DNA of 64,000 nucleotides from Acanthochlamys bracteata (Eukaryota > Streptophyta > Magnoliopsida > Pandanales > Velloziaceae), in the NCBI GenBank assembly GCA_019914995.1, contig CM034131.1, forward strand, positions 620,001-684,000. The letters are read 5' to 3'. The first letter of the stretch is position 1; each line of letters opens with the position of its first letter. Below the pieces are notes generated by a model. The model was not told the DNA's origin and did no database searches. It worked only from the letters and a program-made list of their open reading frames with translations. The position numbers were made by a program, and so were the translations under genes. This document shows, piece after piece, positions 39,849 to 50,407 of the stretch.

Positions 39849-41407
39849 AAAGATGTTCCAATTAATTGATTGCCAATTTTATGTTTGTGCTGTGTTTTGA
39901 TTTAGTTTATCTTCGGCCGAAGCTTTCAGTAGCTACAACGATTGTTGGAAAACAGAGCGAAGTATCAAATAGGCATATGATCGAACAGGTGGCGAGCAAC
40001 TTCAAAATGCAAGAAAATATGAGCTATTATTAATAAGTTCTCTGGGCCATTGCTTGCTCCAATGGCCCAATACGTCGATCAAGAATGTCTAAAAAGATAT
40101 AGCTGTGATGCAAATAATAAAAATGTGTTTACCTTGATATTAAATTTAATTTTTCAAATTAAATTTGTGAAAATAAATTCAATAAAAATTTTATATTTAT
40201 GAGTTTAAAAATAAATCTTTAATTTTTAATTTAGATTTAAAAATAATTTATATAAGAACATTTTAATTTATATTGATATTTATTAAATTTAAAAATAATT
40301 AAAAGTTAAACTTAAATTTAAAATATACATAAATAAGTACTAATCCAAAAAAAATCCATGATAGGTTTGGCTTATCTGTTCTTTATTGCATTGTAATCCG
40401 CAAGTACAAGAGTTCCATCGTCATTTATGAGTGACGGTATATAGAAAGTTAAGGAAAAATATATCCACCTTTTCATTTTCCATTTATGGGTTTCCAAAAA
40501 ACGTTGATTGATTACTCAGCGGCGTTTAGGAGCATTAGGTAAAAAAATTTTATATTTTAAAAAATTTATAAACAATTATAAAAAATTATAAAAGTTTTCT
40601 TGAAAATATGATATAATTTTTTTTAGATGGCTTTTTATGTACTTATCATTTTAATTTTATAGTTTTAGTAAAATTTTATAATTTTTTAAAAATATACAAA
40701 ATATTAATAATTTTTATATCATAAAAATTTATTTATTATTTACTTTTTAATATAAAAAATAAATTATATTTTATTTTAAAAACTCTTTTTTTAATATTTA
40801 TAATAAAAGCTATATTTATTTAGACAGTTAGTCTCCACCGATCTAAATTTTGTAAAAATAAAATTAAATAAAAAATTTTGTTACAAATAAAATTTGAAAT
40901 ATTAGTTAAAATATAAAAATAAATTAAAAACTAAAATTTTTTTAAATATCACTTTATAAATAATTTATTTTAAAAATTTAGTCTCAAAAACTCAATTTAA
41001 AAAAAGAACACACAATTGAACTTTCAATTTAAAAAAGAAAACTCAATTTACCAACCTACAAAATATATTTTTTTCAAATTTATTTTTTTATACAAAATAA
41101 ATTAAAATTTTAATATAAATTATTATAAAATATTAATTTTTAAAATTGAATTTATAAAATTAGCTTTTAATACAAATAAATATAAAATATATTTTTTATT
41201 AGATATTTTAATTTAATTTAAATTTTCAAAATTACTTTTAAAAATAAATTTATCTCGAAGTAAACGCGCCGGCCTTAATGTAACTTCACACATTCACAGA
41301 GCTATTTCAACAACAAAACATTAATTAACAATAGGAATTTTCAATCACTGATTAAATTTTTGTATAAACTATTTCTAGGATAAAGTTTAAATAGTTCCTA
41401 GGCTCGA
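39849..41407. other. Intergenic spacer, AT-rich
   Basis: 1.56 kb without coding signal. AT-rich runs with MITE-like ends occur at 40.5-40.8 kb (GGCGTTTAGGAGCATTAGG). The 3' UTR of the minus-strand esterase should lie at the right side. Confidence 0.45.
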
Positions 41408-42370
41408 TTAATGTTTGTTAATGAATTCCTTCATCTTGACATACATGGCAATGGCGTTATCGCACTGCGGCTTCGGAAAATGAAAGCAGTGATCTTCTCC
41501 GGCGCTCTCTACAACCTCCGCTTCACCTGTCCATCCACTCTTCTTTAAAGCTTCAACGAAAGCTCTGCCTCTCTCCCGCAGCAAATCTTTTTCCGCAACA
41601 AACACAAGCAGTCTCCTGCAATCAAAATCTCTCAAGCTCGGCGCTCCGGGTGCCATCGGATTGATCAACGGGTCATCGCGTCCGATCGTTCCCGGAAACA
41701 AGTAAGCCCAGTGAGCATCAACGTAGGTAGGATTCAGAAACCTTCCTTCAACATCTCCGATCTCGCTTTCGAATTTTTCTTCACCCCAGAAGTAAGGGTG
41801 AATCATCAACATTCCATCTACATTCAATCCAAGCTTTTCTGTAGTTTTCGTGATCAACATGTTATGAGCTATGTTAGCTCCGGCGCTATCTCCTCCGAGA
41901 AAAACTCTGCTATAATCTGCGTACTGAATCAGCCAGTCATCTTTACAGGCAGCAATCCATTCCAGAGCTTTCGCGCTGTCTTCATAAGCAGCAGGAAGAA
42001 GGTGTTCAGGCGCGTTACGGTAATTGGTGGAGACGCCAATAACATTGCACTCGGTCACAATAGTGTCCATAAATTTATGGTACCACGGCGACCGAGCAGT
42101 GCCGAAAGTGAAACCTCCGCCGTGGATGTAGACGAGTAAAGGCAACTTCAGATTGTTGTGATCTTTTCTAACATTTGCAGGGAGGTAGAGCCTTGCGGAG
42201 ACGCCTTCAGCGATATCAACGTCTTTCGAGATTGCACTTGTTAGACTATCGGCGGAAGGAGGAACGTCGGGGACGGGGAGCCGATCGAAGCTGCCGTCTT
42301 TGAAGACACAGATGAATGGTAGTATTTGGAAGAGGATCTCGTTGTTCTCTTCATTGTTGTTGGTCTCCAT
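41408..42370 (-). CDS. Carboxylesterase (CXE, alpha/beta-hydrolase fold-3), second gene
   Basis: Intronless 320-residue ORF on minus from ATG at 42370. Motifs: HGGGF (83-87), NYRNAPEHLLPAAYED, nucleophile elbow GDSAGANIAHN (Ser162), acid in AEKD (Asp262) and GEDHCFH (His294). The lid-like N-terminus (about 1-50) is of usual length. No signal peptide, so cytosolic. It differs clearly from the + strand copy at 37906 (different N-terminal and C-terminal wording), so the cluster is not very recent. The fragment at 39600 is its closest visible relative. Small-ester hydrolysis is expected; the in vivo substrate is unknown. Confidence 0.93.
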   Translation of the reverse strand: METNNNEENNEILFQILPFICVFKDGSFDRLPVPDVPPSADSLTSAISKDVDIAEGVSARLYLPANVRKDHNNLKLPLLVYIHGGGFTFGTARSPWYHKFMDTIVTECNVIGVSTNYRNAPEHLLPAAYEDSAKALEWIAACKDDWLIQYADYSRVFLGGDSAGANIAHNMLITKTTEKLGLNVDGMLMIHPYFWGEEKFESEIGDVEGRFLNPTYVDAHWAYLFPGTIGRDDPLINPMAPGAPSLRDFDCRRLLVFVAEKDLLRERGRAFVEALKKSGWTGEAEVVESAGEDHCFHFPKPQCDNAIAMYVKMKEFINKH

Positions 42371-43642
42371 TGCTTGCTGTTGCCTCTAAATTTTTTTGGG
42401 TGATGTTGTTATTTGAAGGCTTGTTGAATTTAAGTTGTTCGTTGTAATGTATGGACCAAGTTGTGCAACCTTATCTATTGTATTGAATGTTTGCTTTTTT
42501 GCTTTGAAAGGTTTGAAATAGCAAACAAGATTCATTAATTGTTATTTGTAACACTGGAACCAAAGATTTGCAAACCATGCGTTTCATGCACTCAATTTAT
42601 ATTTTATGGTCTAGAAATTATTATTATTCTCTTATCAAGAACTATTTTTTTATACGGTATGATTATTTAGTCTATATGCTGAAATTGATAAAGAGAATCA
42701 TAGCTACATGTGTGAAATAGTATGAATTTTTTCTTCATGCACTCAAAAGGAATGAACAGCGTATACATGAAGTTGAAGTTTCATGAAGGCGTATCAAGAA
42801 ATTGACGCAAGAAACAAAAGAACAAAATTTTGTAGCGAAATTCTACAGACAAGAAAAAGAGGTAACAAGATAGCATGATGTTTCCATGAAAAGAACTTCC
42901 TCTAGAAGAACTTCCCATTTCGCATTTTCGAGAGCTCACACATTTTATACATGCAGTCGCATTCAGATTATTGAATTCTACAGTATCAAATTTATGACAT
43001 GTTTGCAATTGCTAAATAAGTGAAACTTTTTAAAGAAAAATTAAAAAATTTAACCATACTAAATTATACATGTAATAATCTATAAAGTACAATTCATCCA
43101 TGCTTTTTAAAATTTTGAAAAGTTTTCTAAAGAAACTGTGCATAACTTTTTGAACTCGAAAAGAACCATAAACCACCCATTTAATTCATGCCAAATATGG
43201 CTTTAATCTTATTAGAATTAAGCTTCAAACCACTTGACAAAAAAACCTTTGCAAGTTTGTGGGAGGAAAGAAAATACACCTCAGCCATTCTGAAAAAGCG
43301 GAAATCTGTTACCATGAAAAATAAGCAATAGAGTGACATTTAAAAGTGCTTATAAAATAAAATAAAATTTTAAAAATAAAAAATATTTTATTTTTTTAAA
43401 AAACAAACTCTATTTATTTTTCTTAAAAAAATAATAAAAATATATAATAAAAAAATCTCACTACTAAAAATTATTCTATATTTTTTAAATATTTAAATAA
43501 ATTTTCTATATATTTATAAAATATATATTAAAAAATATAAAATTAAAAATTAAAAAATTATTTATTCGAAACGCAATGTCAAACGAGGCCTTAAATGCTT
43601 GCAACTTATAGACAATAGCAAAATATAAGAAACTATGCACAA
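42371..43642. other. Spacer with a MITE-like element
   Basis: 1.27 kb. The left part is the esterase promoter on minus. A family A MITE-like element occupies 43343-43590. No coding frame with family resemblance was seen. Confidence 0.5.
43343..43590. mobile_element. AT-rich MITE-like element (family A) with TTA target duplication
   Basis: Starts AAAGTGCTTATAAAATAAAA and ends AATGTCAAACGAGGCC. TTA flanks at 43340-43342 and 43591-43593. The inner A/T block matches the copies at 24.3, 25.8, 32.5 and 39.2 kb. Confidence 0.6.
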
Positions 43643-46600
43643 TTATCCAAAGATTTGTTGGATGACGGATTCTGCATTCCCGTTGTATTGCTTGAGAAGA
43701 TGTAAGGCATCTTCCCTTGATCATGCAAGAAACTCGTGCAACCAATTAAGACATAATAAGGAGGAGTTCTGAGAGTTGAGGGCGTAATGCTAGTTAAGTG
43801 AAAAACCCGCAACACCACTATTAGCTCGAGTCTCCGCCAGTTGTCAATCAAAAAGTTCACGTTAGTAAAAGCAAAATTGCAACTTCTCAAGCTGACCTTG
43901 ATAAGTAAAACTTTTCAGGACCTACCATGACTTTAACAATTGCATTTTCATCTCAAACAGTCTCAGTGGACTGCAACCATCTTCAGGAAGCTTGATGCTT
44001 GAAGTGGCAAGCTGTGGGGAACCGTTGACTCCACTGTCTGCAGAAACTTTAGACGTACTGTCATTATTCAATGAAGAATCAATCTCCTTCAGATTGCCTA
44101 TTTTCAAAAATTCTTCAAAACGGTCTTTGCACATTTGGAGCTTGTATCACTCAGCATGTGTCTGAAGAGTAGCTCTCATGATCTTCATCAGTTGTGGTTC
44201 TTCAACACCAAGCCTCCTACGCATTGCCACCTACAACCATGAATTCAGTTATGGGCAACAAAATAATCAATAGTAGTTCTACAAAGCTGATTCTGGCAAA
44301 TAAACAAGTCGGTCCTTTCCAGATAAGGAAGACGATATATCTGTTCTCCTAGAGTGGAACAACTTTGAGAATGAAGTCACCCTCTTGCACTACAACTGTT
44401 GTTAAATACTTGGAAAACCAGTCCCATATGAGTAGAAAAGAACAACTTTGAGAATGAAGTCTTGTTCCTAAAACATAGCAATGGTTTTTGGCGTACTTGT
44501 ATTTTGTTCTTGAAAGTCTTGTTCTAAAACTTAAGCAATGATATCTGTGTCTTGCTAGAAGACAACATGCTACATCTAAAAATTTATTTCCAACTGCCAT
44601 TAGTGTCATTTAGAAACAACTTTTTCGTAGGTAAGTCAATACAAAAGTTATTTCCATAAGTCATTCTTTTTTTATTTAGAACATAAATTCATAACCCAGC
44701 TCACTAATACTCTAAAGGCGTGTTTCAAACGCCCGTAACTCCACTTTTTTCCGTCAGATTTTGAGTTCCGAACAGTTCATATATTTTAATTACACAAGAA
44801 ATTCAGAACTCTATTTCCACGTAGAAAACTCTAGTTCCAACTTTTTTATTTATACACTTTTCAATATAATTAAATATATCTTTCAATTTTCAACACACTT
44901 TCAAAAACTATTGAAACACAAACACAAACACTGAACTTCACTTCTAATTTATTTTTCAAAAAACTCTACTTCTTACTTTTCACTTTTACGAAACTCAGTT
45001 ATGGGCATTTGAAACACGCACTAAGTTGCACAAAGAGACCTATGGCATAACTCTTTCTTGGTGCCGTTGTCATAAACATGCAAGTCAGCCGTTGAATGCA
45101 GAGACTAAACAAAGTCAATGAGTTCAAAAGCAAGGTTGATAACTGCAAGGGTTTACTCTTAGTTATGAAGAAAATAGTTCAGAAAGATACACACAACAGC
45201 AAAAACAACTAAACCTTATCCCACTGTATGGGGTTGGCTAAAGTAGTTCACAAAAACACAGTTTAACATTAAACTAGGTCTTATCACAAAAACTTCAACA
45301 ATTTAGTCCACATGCACGTTAAAAGTTAAAAAGATCAGCAACAATTCAGTCCCTGAAGCAAAATTGTTACCTGGAGAGAAGTAGCTACAGCATATAGTGG
45401 TATCCCTTTCGCAACAACTTCTTCACTTGGTGCGAGCAATCCCAACAAAGTTTCCTTCAGAGGCTTCAATAGAGCTCCATCTCTAGAAGCAAGAGGACCC
45501 AGATCGGAACTTGCAACTCTTAGAGCCATAGCATGATTACCAGCAGCAACCAGCTTAAGAAACTCAATCTGGTCACAACCGAAGAAGCAAGCCAAAAAGA
45601 TTTAAGGAGAAGACTTAGCAAATATGAAGCAATAAAGGTAATGCACAATCAATATATCAGCACCTGTTTAAGTTGGAATAAGAGAATAGGATTTTGAGCG
45701 AAAAACTAAGGATCCATGGCATTTACTTCCTCAACAACTTCTGCTGTCATTCCTTTCTTGGCCAAATCCACAATTTCCAAAATGATTTCATACTTCTGGT
45801 CTTGCATAGCACTGACCTTCTCCAAGGGAGACTGGCTTTTAGAAGTCTACAGAAAAGATAAGCAGTAAGCCTTAATTAACTTTTGATGAAAGTGTCCAAC
45901 CAAAAAGAAGCTTGCCTTTTGATCCCGCATCCCATCTCCACAGACACTAGGAAATAAGCAAGCACCTTCTTCACTCCTAATTAAAGGAAGGTCTTCTAAA
46001 ATACCTACTCCCTCAGTTCGACCTCTCCATCTCTTGCTTTTCCTTTCTCCTGAAGCTTGATTTCTAATCCTCCTTAGTCTTCTATAAGATGTTTCAGTAG
46101 TCATGTTACTGGTACTGCAATCACAGTGATTGTCTACTGCCTCATGAGCAATTCTCATCTCAGTATCATTACTTTGCACACTCATAGCATCAGAATTGAC
46201 TTCTTGAGCTTCGACATCAATATTGTTGACAGAGGCTTCCCCATCAGACAATCTACTTGTTGAACATTTTACTTCTGGGGAAGAGCAAATTATGGATGAA
46301 CTATGAGCAGAGTCTAAGAAGATGAATGAGAACGCATAAAGTAAAAATTCCTGTAAAAAGTTAATGTGAAGTAATTGCAAAATACTACCTGTAGGAAGTG
46401 CAGGGACACCATCCACCATCCCCTTGTATATACAGTACTCACGCACAAGCTCATCAAGCATACGGACATCCACTCTCATCTGGCGCAACTCATTCTGCAA
46501 TTCAAACATGGAAGATCAATTCAACTCCTTTCTCTAAACCATTTTCAGATATTCACACATGGAATGTTATTGAGAATGTTCAAAACAAACATATTTCTTT

Positions 46601-47986
46601 AAAGAGTAGTGCGATTCATCAGGGCTGGAACAGCCCTGACCTACATTTGATGTGGCAATACACAGGTGGATGAAAAAATCATTAACTTTAGTAAGTATTA
46701 ATTCATTCCAATGATATAAACCAATCATTATTACAACAACATCAACCCTGAAGCCAATCAGTACCAAACAACCCTCGCAAATACTAATTTTCTTCTTTAA
46801 AAGGTCAACAAGTAACTGTTAATGCCTGAAGATAATGCAGCACACTTTAACAATAGTACTTCAACATATTTTGATAAGAGCTTATCAAATGTACCTACTG
46901 GTATACCTGAATTAATTATCTATAGGAGTCATAAATGCAATTTGACTTGAGTATTGACTATCCGCGAAAGTTCATTGAGTCTAAGTAAAACACAACTAAA
47001 CCCAAAGGATCAACACAGGACTATAAAACCTTATTAACCCACAGAATGCAGTACCTTATCCTTCCAACAAATATAGAGTGCCAGTTAGTTTGAACAATAC
47101 AGGCAAGGAAAAACATTTTCAGACCAGTTATGGAACATATAAAAGATTCCTATAAAAAATACTTGTCCAAATTTCCCCACAATGACATTAATAGATATGG
47201 TACATGTCCATCAAGAGCCACAAAAATACACAAACCATGTAAACACTCTGACCTTAGAATCCAATCTCAAGTTTCCAAATGATCAATAAATAATGGAATG
47301 GAGAAGGCCAAATCAATATGTTAACACAATTTAAGAAGTACTTCTTGAAGTCAATGTGTACTAGACCATCAAGGTTGCACTCTCAGAATCCCACAGTTGG
47401 TTGCACTTAGGCCAATAAGTATCATACCAACAGTAAAGTTTTTCTTTTCTTTAAACATTAATATAATGGTACCAGAATGATCATGTTTCATGCAATTCAG
47501 ACTATTTCACCAAAGATCTTGCATTTGCAGAGGATAAGAACATGCACACAACAGAAACGAGACATTTACAAACACAAATAGACGCCTGCACACATTCACA
47601 CAGTAAGGTAAAACCACACGAGGTTGATATTTGCGGAAAGAAAGAGAAGAACCTCAAATGCCTGGAACAAATCTCCTTTAGCTAATCTTAAGCTATCAAC
47701 TGCATCTTGCCTTGTCAACTCAACAGCATGTGCAAGGGCTTGTATATCAGCCTACATTTTCCACTAAAAATAAAAATCCAAGTAAATTCTTCATGTGCGA
47801 ACATTTTTCAAGTAAGTATGCTACCTCATCGAAAGGAGGGGCCTCCATCAAGGTGTCTTGGGTGGTTGCAGGGGGGTCCCGATCCTCGAAGAGCAACCTC
47901 TGGGTAAGATCGGATATAGGAGATATTATCCCTGATGCTAAACAATGGCGTAGTCCCACATTACTTATCAATAGTTTTGAGATCAT
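43643..47986 (-). pseudogene. CTLH/CRA (RanBPM-type, At5g66810-like) gene copy, 5'-truncated and inactivated
   Basis: Exon-like blocks on minus: 47986-47825, 47751-47653, 46494-46389, 46313-45916, 45846-45664, 45568-45371, 44230-43926 and 43735-43643. Most splice borders and phases are kept. They give ISDLTQRLLFEDRDPP, DIQALAHAVELTRQ, LDELVREYCIYKG, a KRWRGR basic block, EFLKLVAAGNH and the final EFLA...LLKQYNGNAESVIQQIF. This resembles the C-terminal two thirds of Arabidopsis At5g66810. Damage: in-frame TAG at 45706-45708, TGA at 44147-44149 (a Trp in the family) and TGA at 43721-43723. The 43926-44230 block is 305 bp and ends out of frame. The last exon has AC where AG is expected. The LisH/CTLH half is missing; the next gene upstream is an unrelated PPR. 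One intron (45847-45915) has a GC donor. Confidence 0.85.
44716..45021. mobile_element. Tourist-type MITE (family B) inside an intron of the CTLH/CRA pseudogene
   Basis: 306 bp, starting AGGCGTGTTTCAAACGCCCG and ending ATGGGCATTTGAAACACGCAC. The inverted ends match over about 25 bp. TAA flanks at 44713-44715 and 45022-45024. Ends and target duplication fit PIF/Harbinger-derived MITEs. It sits in the intron between 44231 and 45370. Confidence 0.8.
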
Positions 47987-48085
47987 ATTTTTAAAAAGGA
48001 TTAATAAACTATGAACATCAAAGAAAAAAGAAAATCTAAGTCAAAATTTTATTTTTTATTTTCTGTATCCATTTACAAAAAAATT

Positions 48086-49918
48086 TCAAGCTTCCATACG
48101 ACTGTACCCAGAAGGTTTCACAAGCCCTCTACTCTCCATAATCTTCCGCACTGCTTTTGCCTCTTCCCATCTTCCAGCCTTCACATATATGTTCGACATT
48201 GTCACATAATTCCCTGCATTTTCCGGCTCCAATTCCACTAACTCATCAAACGCCATTCGCCCGAACTCCACTTCCTGATGTGCCCTGCACGCTGCTAATA
48301 TCGCGCCCCAGACACATCCCTCAGGCCTCAATGGAATCCTCTTAACAAACTCCACTGCATCGTTAAACCGTCCTGCCCGAGCGAGCAGATCAACTACACT
48401 GGCATACTGTTCCATTGTTGGAACTACGTCGAATGTTTCACTCATCAGTCTGAAAATCTTTACCCCTTCGTCAACTAACCTTGAATGACTACAAGCTGCA
48501 AGTGCACTAGTGAATGTCACACTGTTGGGCGTAACACCTGCATGCCGCATTTGGTAAAACAACTCCACAGCAAACTTTCCTAGCCCGTTGGATCCATACC
48601 CTCCGATCATAGTGTTCCACGAGATTACATCAGATTCATTCATCGATATGAACACGTTGTTCGCAATCCTGATGCATCCTGCTTCTGCATACATGTTGAT
48701 CAAGGCGTTAGATATGGCAGTGGAGGTACTGTAACTACAACGTAAGACATGGGCATGGATTTGCTTTCCGGTCTCGATGTCACAGGCAGGAAGAACCGTG
48801 GCAAGTGTGATTTCATCGGCTCGCACGCCTTGCGAGACCATAGTATTGAAGTAGTCAAGCGCTACCGTATCCATTCCAGCTTTAGTGAAGGCGAGGATGA
48901 GTGCGTTCCATGTGATAACATCTTTCTGATCCATATAACAGAAAACATGTTTAGAAGGTGTGATCCTTCCGCAGCTGGCATACATTACAACTAATGCCGC
49001 ACCTCCAGAGCTGTAGAATGTAGAGATGGGTACGATGTTCTTTATTCCATATGCGTGCAACTCACGAGCCTGCTGTAGAGCCTTGAGCTGACGGCAAGAG
49101 GAGATTACGGTGGACAATGTATCCTTGTCAGGTGGAACACCATACTCAACTATCATACGGCGGAAAAGCCGCATAGCTGACTCGAGATTACCAGACCGTG
49201 CAAATCCTACAATCAGGGTAGTAAATGTCACGACATTTGGATGAGTGACCTTACTGTTAAATATGCGTAGTGCCTCGTCGCACCGTTCAGCACGACGGTA
49301 ACCGTCGAGTACAATGTTCCAAGTAACAGTGTCGGGATCGCATCCATCTGACTGCATTGATCGAATCAAATCCATTGCAGGATCGAGCAATCCAGTAGCC
49401 ATGTAGGCTGAAATCAGAGAGTTATAAGAGACAACGTCTCGTTGGGGCGATTCGTCGAACACCTTGCAGGATGATAGAGGGTCATGGAGCCGAGCGTATG
49501 CAACAATAAGTGCATTGACGACAGCGAGTGCCTCGCCAGCGGCGTATTTAATGACCTCGGCATGAAGAGCTGTGGCAGTTGTCGCTGAACTAGCGGAGCG
49601 GAGAACGGGAGGGAGAGCGTATGCGTCCGGTGAAACACCGAACCGGCGCATTTGAGTGTAGAGCTGAAGGCAGTAATGTTTGGAAGACTGAAGAGAGAAC
49701 AAAGCTGTCCATGCGAAGATATTTGGTGGTTGAGACAATTGATCGAACAGTTTGTGAGCAGAGTACTGATCGCCGGCGGCTGCGTAGAATTGAAGAAGTT
49801 TGGTGGCAGAGAAGGGGGACAAAATGCCTTGAACGAGGAGTTGTTGATGGATTTGGGAGGTGGATTTAGGATTTGGAAGAGATTGTAGAAGCAAATCTGC
49901 ACTGATTCTCCATCTCAT
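48086..49918 (-). CDS. PLS-type pentatricopeptide repeat protein, E class
   Basis: Intronless 610-residue ORF on minus. The first in-frame ATG is at 49918 (MRWRISADLLL); the frame upstream has only a TTG. PPR repeats run through most of the protein, with phrases such as DVVSYNSLISAYMATG, DTVTWNIVLDGYRRAE, DVITWNALILAFTKAG, AISNALINMYAEAGC and DVISWNTMIGGYGSNG. The C-terminus has E motifs (GCVWGAILAACRAHQEVEFG, LEPENAGNYVTMSNIYVKAGRWEEA) and ends GLVKPSGYSRMEA, without a DYW domain. Plant E-class PPRs recruit a DYW partner for C-to-U editing of organellar transcripts. The target site is unknown. The N-terminus is a plausible organelle-targeting peptide. It is unusual in mixing PLS-type and P-like repeats. 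Confidence 0.93.
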   Translation of the reverse strand: MRWRISADLLLQSLPNPKSTSQIHQQLLVQGILSPFSATKLLQFYAAAGDQYSAHKLFDQLSQPPNIFAWTALFSLQSSKHYCLQLYTQMRRFGVSPDAYALPPVLRSASSATTATALHAEVIKYAAGEALAVVNALIVAYARLHDPLSSCKVFDESPQRDVVSYNSLISAYMATGLLDPAMDLIRSMQSDGCDPDTVTWNIVLDGYRRAERCDEALRIFNSKVTHPNVVTFTTLIVGFARSGNLESAMRLFRRMIVEYGVPPDKDTLSTVISSCRQLKALQQARELHAYGIKNIVPISTFYSSGGAALVVMYASCGRITPSKHVFCYMDQKDVITWNALILAFTKAGMDTVALDYFNTMVSQGVRADEITLATVLPACDIETGKQIHAHVLRCSYSTSTAISNALINMYAEAGCIRIANNVFISMNESDVISWNTMIGGYGSNGLGKFAVELFYQMRHAGVTPNSVTFTSALAACSHSRLVDEGVKIFRLMSETFDVVPTMEQYASVVDLLARAGRFNDAVEFVKRIPLRPEGCVWGAILAACRAHQEVEFGRMAFDELVELEPENAGNYVTMSNIYVKAGRWEEAKAVRKIMESRGLVKPSGYSRMEA

Positions 49919-50407
49919 CTCATTGGAAGACAAACCAGTACTAGGTGCTCGACGAAATATCTGACAGAGAGAAGAAGAACGTTAAAACAGTCGAGCAAGT
50001 GCTAGGCTAGTGACTAACAAAGGTTAGCAAATGACGTTCAATATAGTTCTTCTAGAAATACACCAAATGACATAATTTTGCGGATGCATGAAGCACTGAT
50101 CATATCAGAAAGGACACACCCAGAGTGATTTTGTTAAAAAAAAATACATTTGTTGTAGTTTTGCCTGGTTAACATTACAACGACCTGACCAGTACAGAGA
50201 TAGTTTATCAAGGGACCAGAATTTGATACAACAGAATGTCAAAAAAGAAGGTTTTACACTTTGCTACATCGAGCTATACAGCCACTCAGATTAAGGGTCT
50301 AACAGGAACTCCAATGGTGTACAACATAAGTATCACCCATTCATCATGCTGTAGCTGTCAGAAGATTCCGCTCGTCCTCAGAGAAAAGATAACCTATTCT
50401 ATACATG
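49919..50407. other. Spacer between the PPR and TRAPPC5 genes
   Basis: About 490 bp between two minus-strand genes. It holds the PPR promoter and the TRAPPC5 3' UTR. No other feature was seen. Confidence 0.5.

Noticed and set aside
45335-46509. Intact-looking ORFs (86 and 220 codons) as separate genes
   Set aside because: They are single exons of the CTLH/CRA copy extended into introns, not independent genes.
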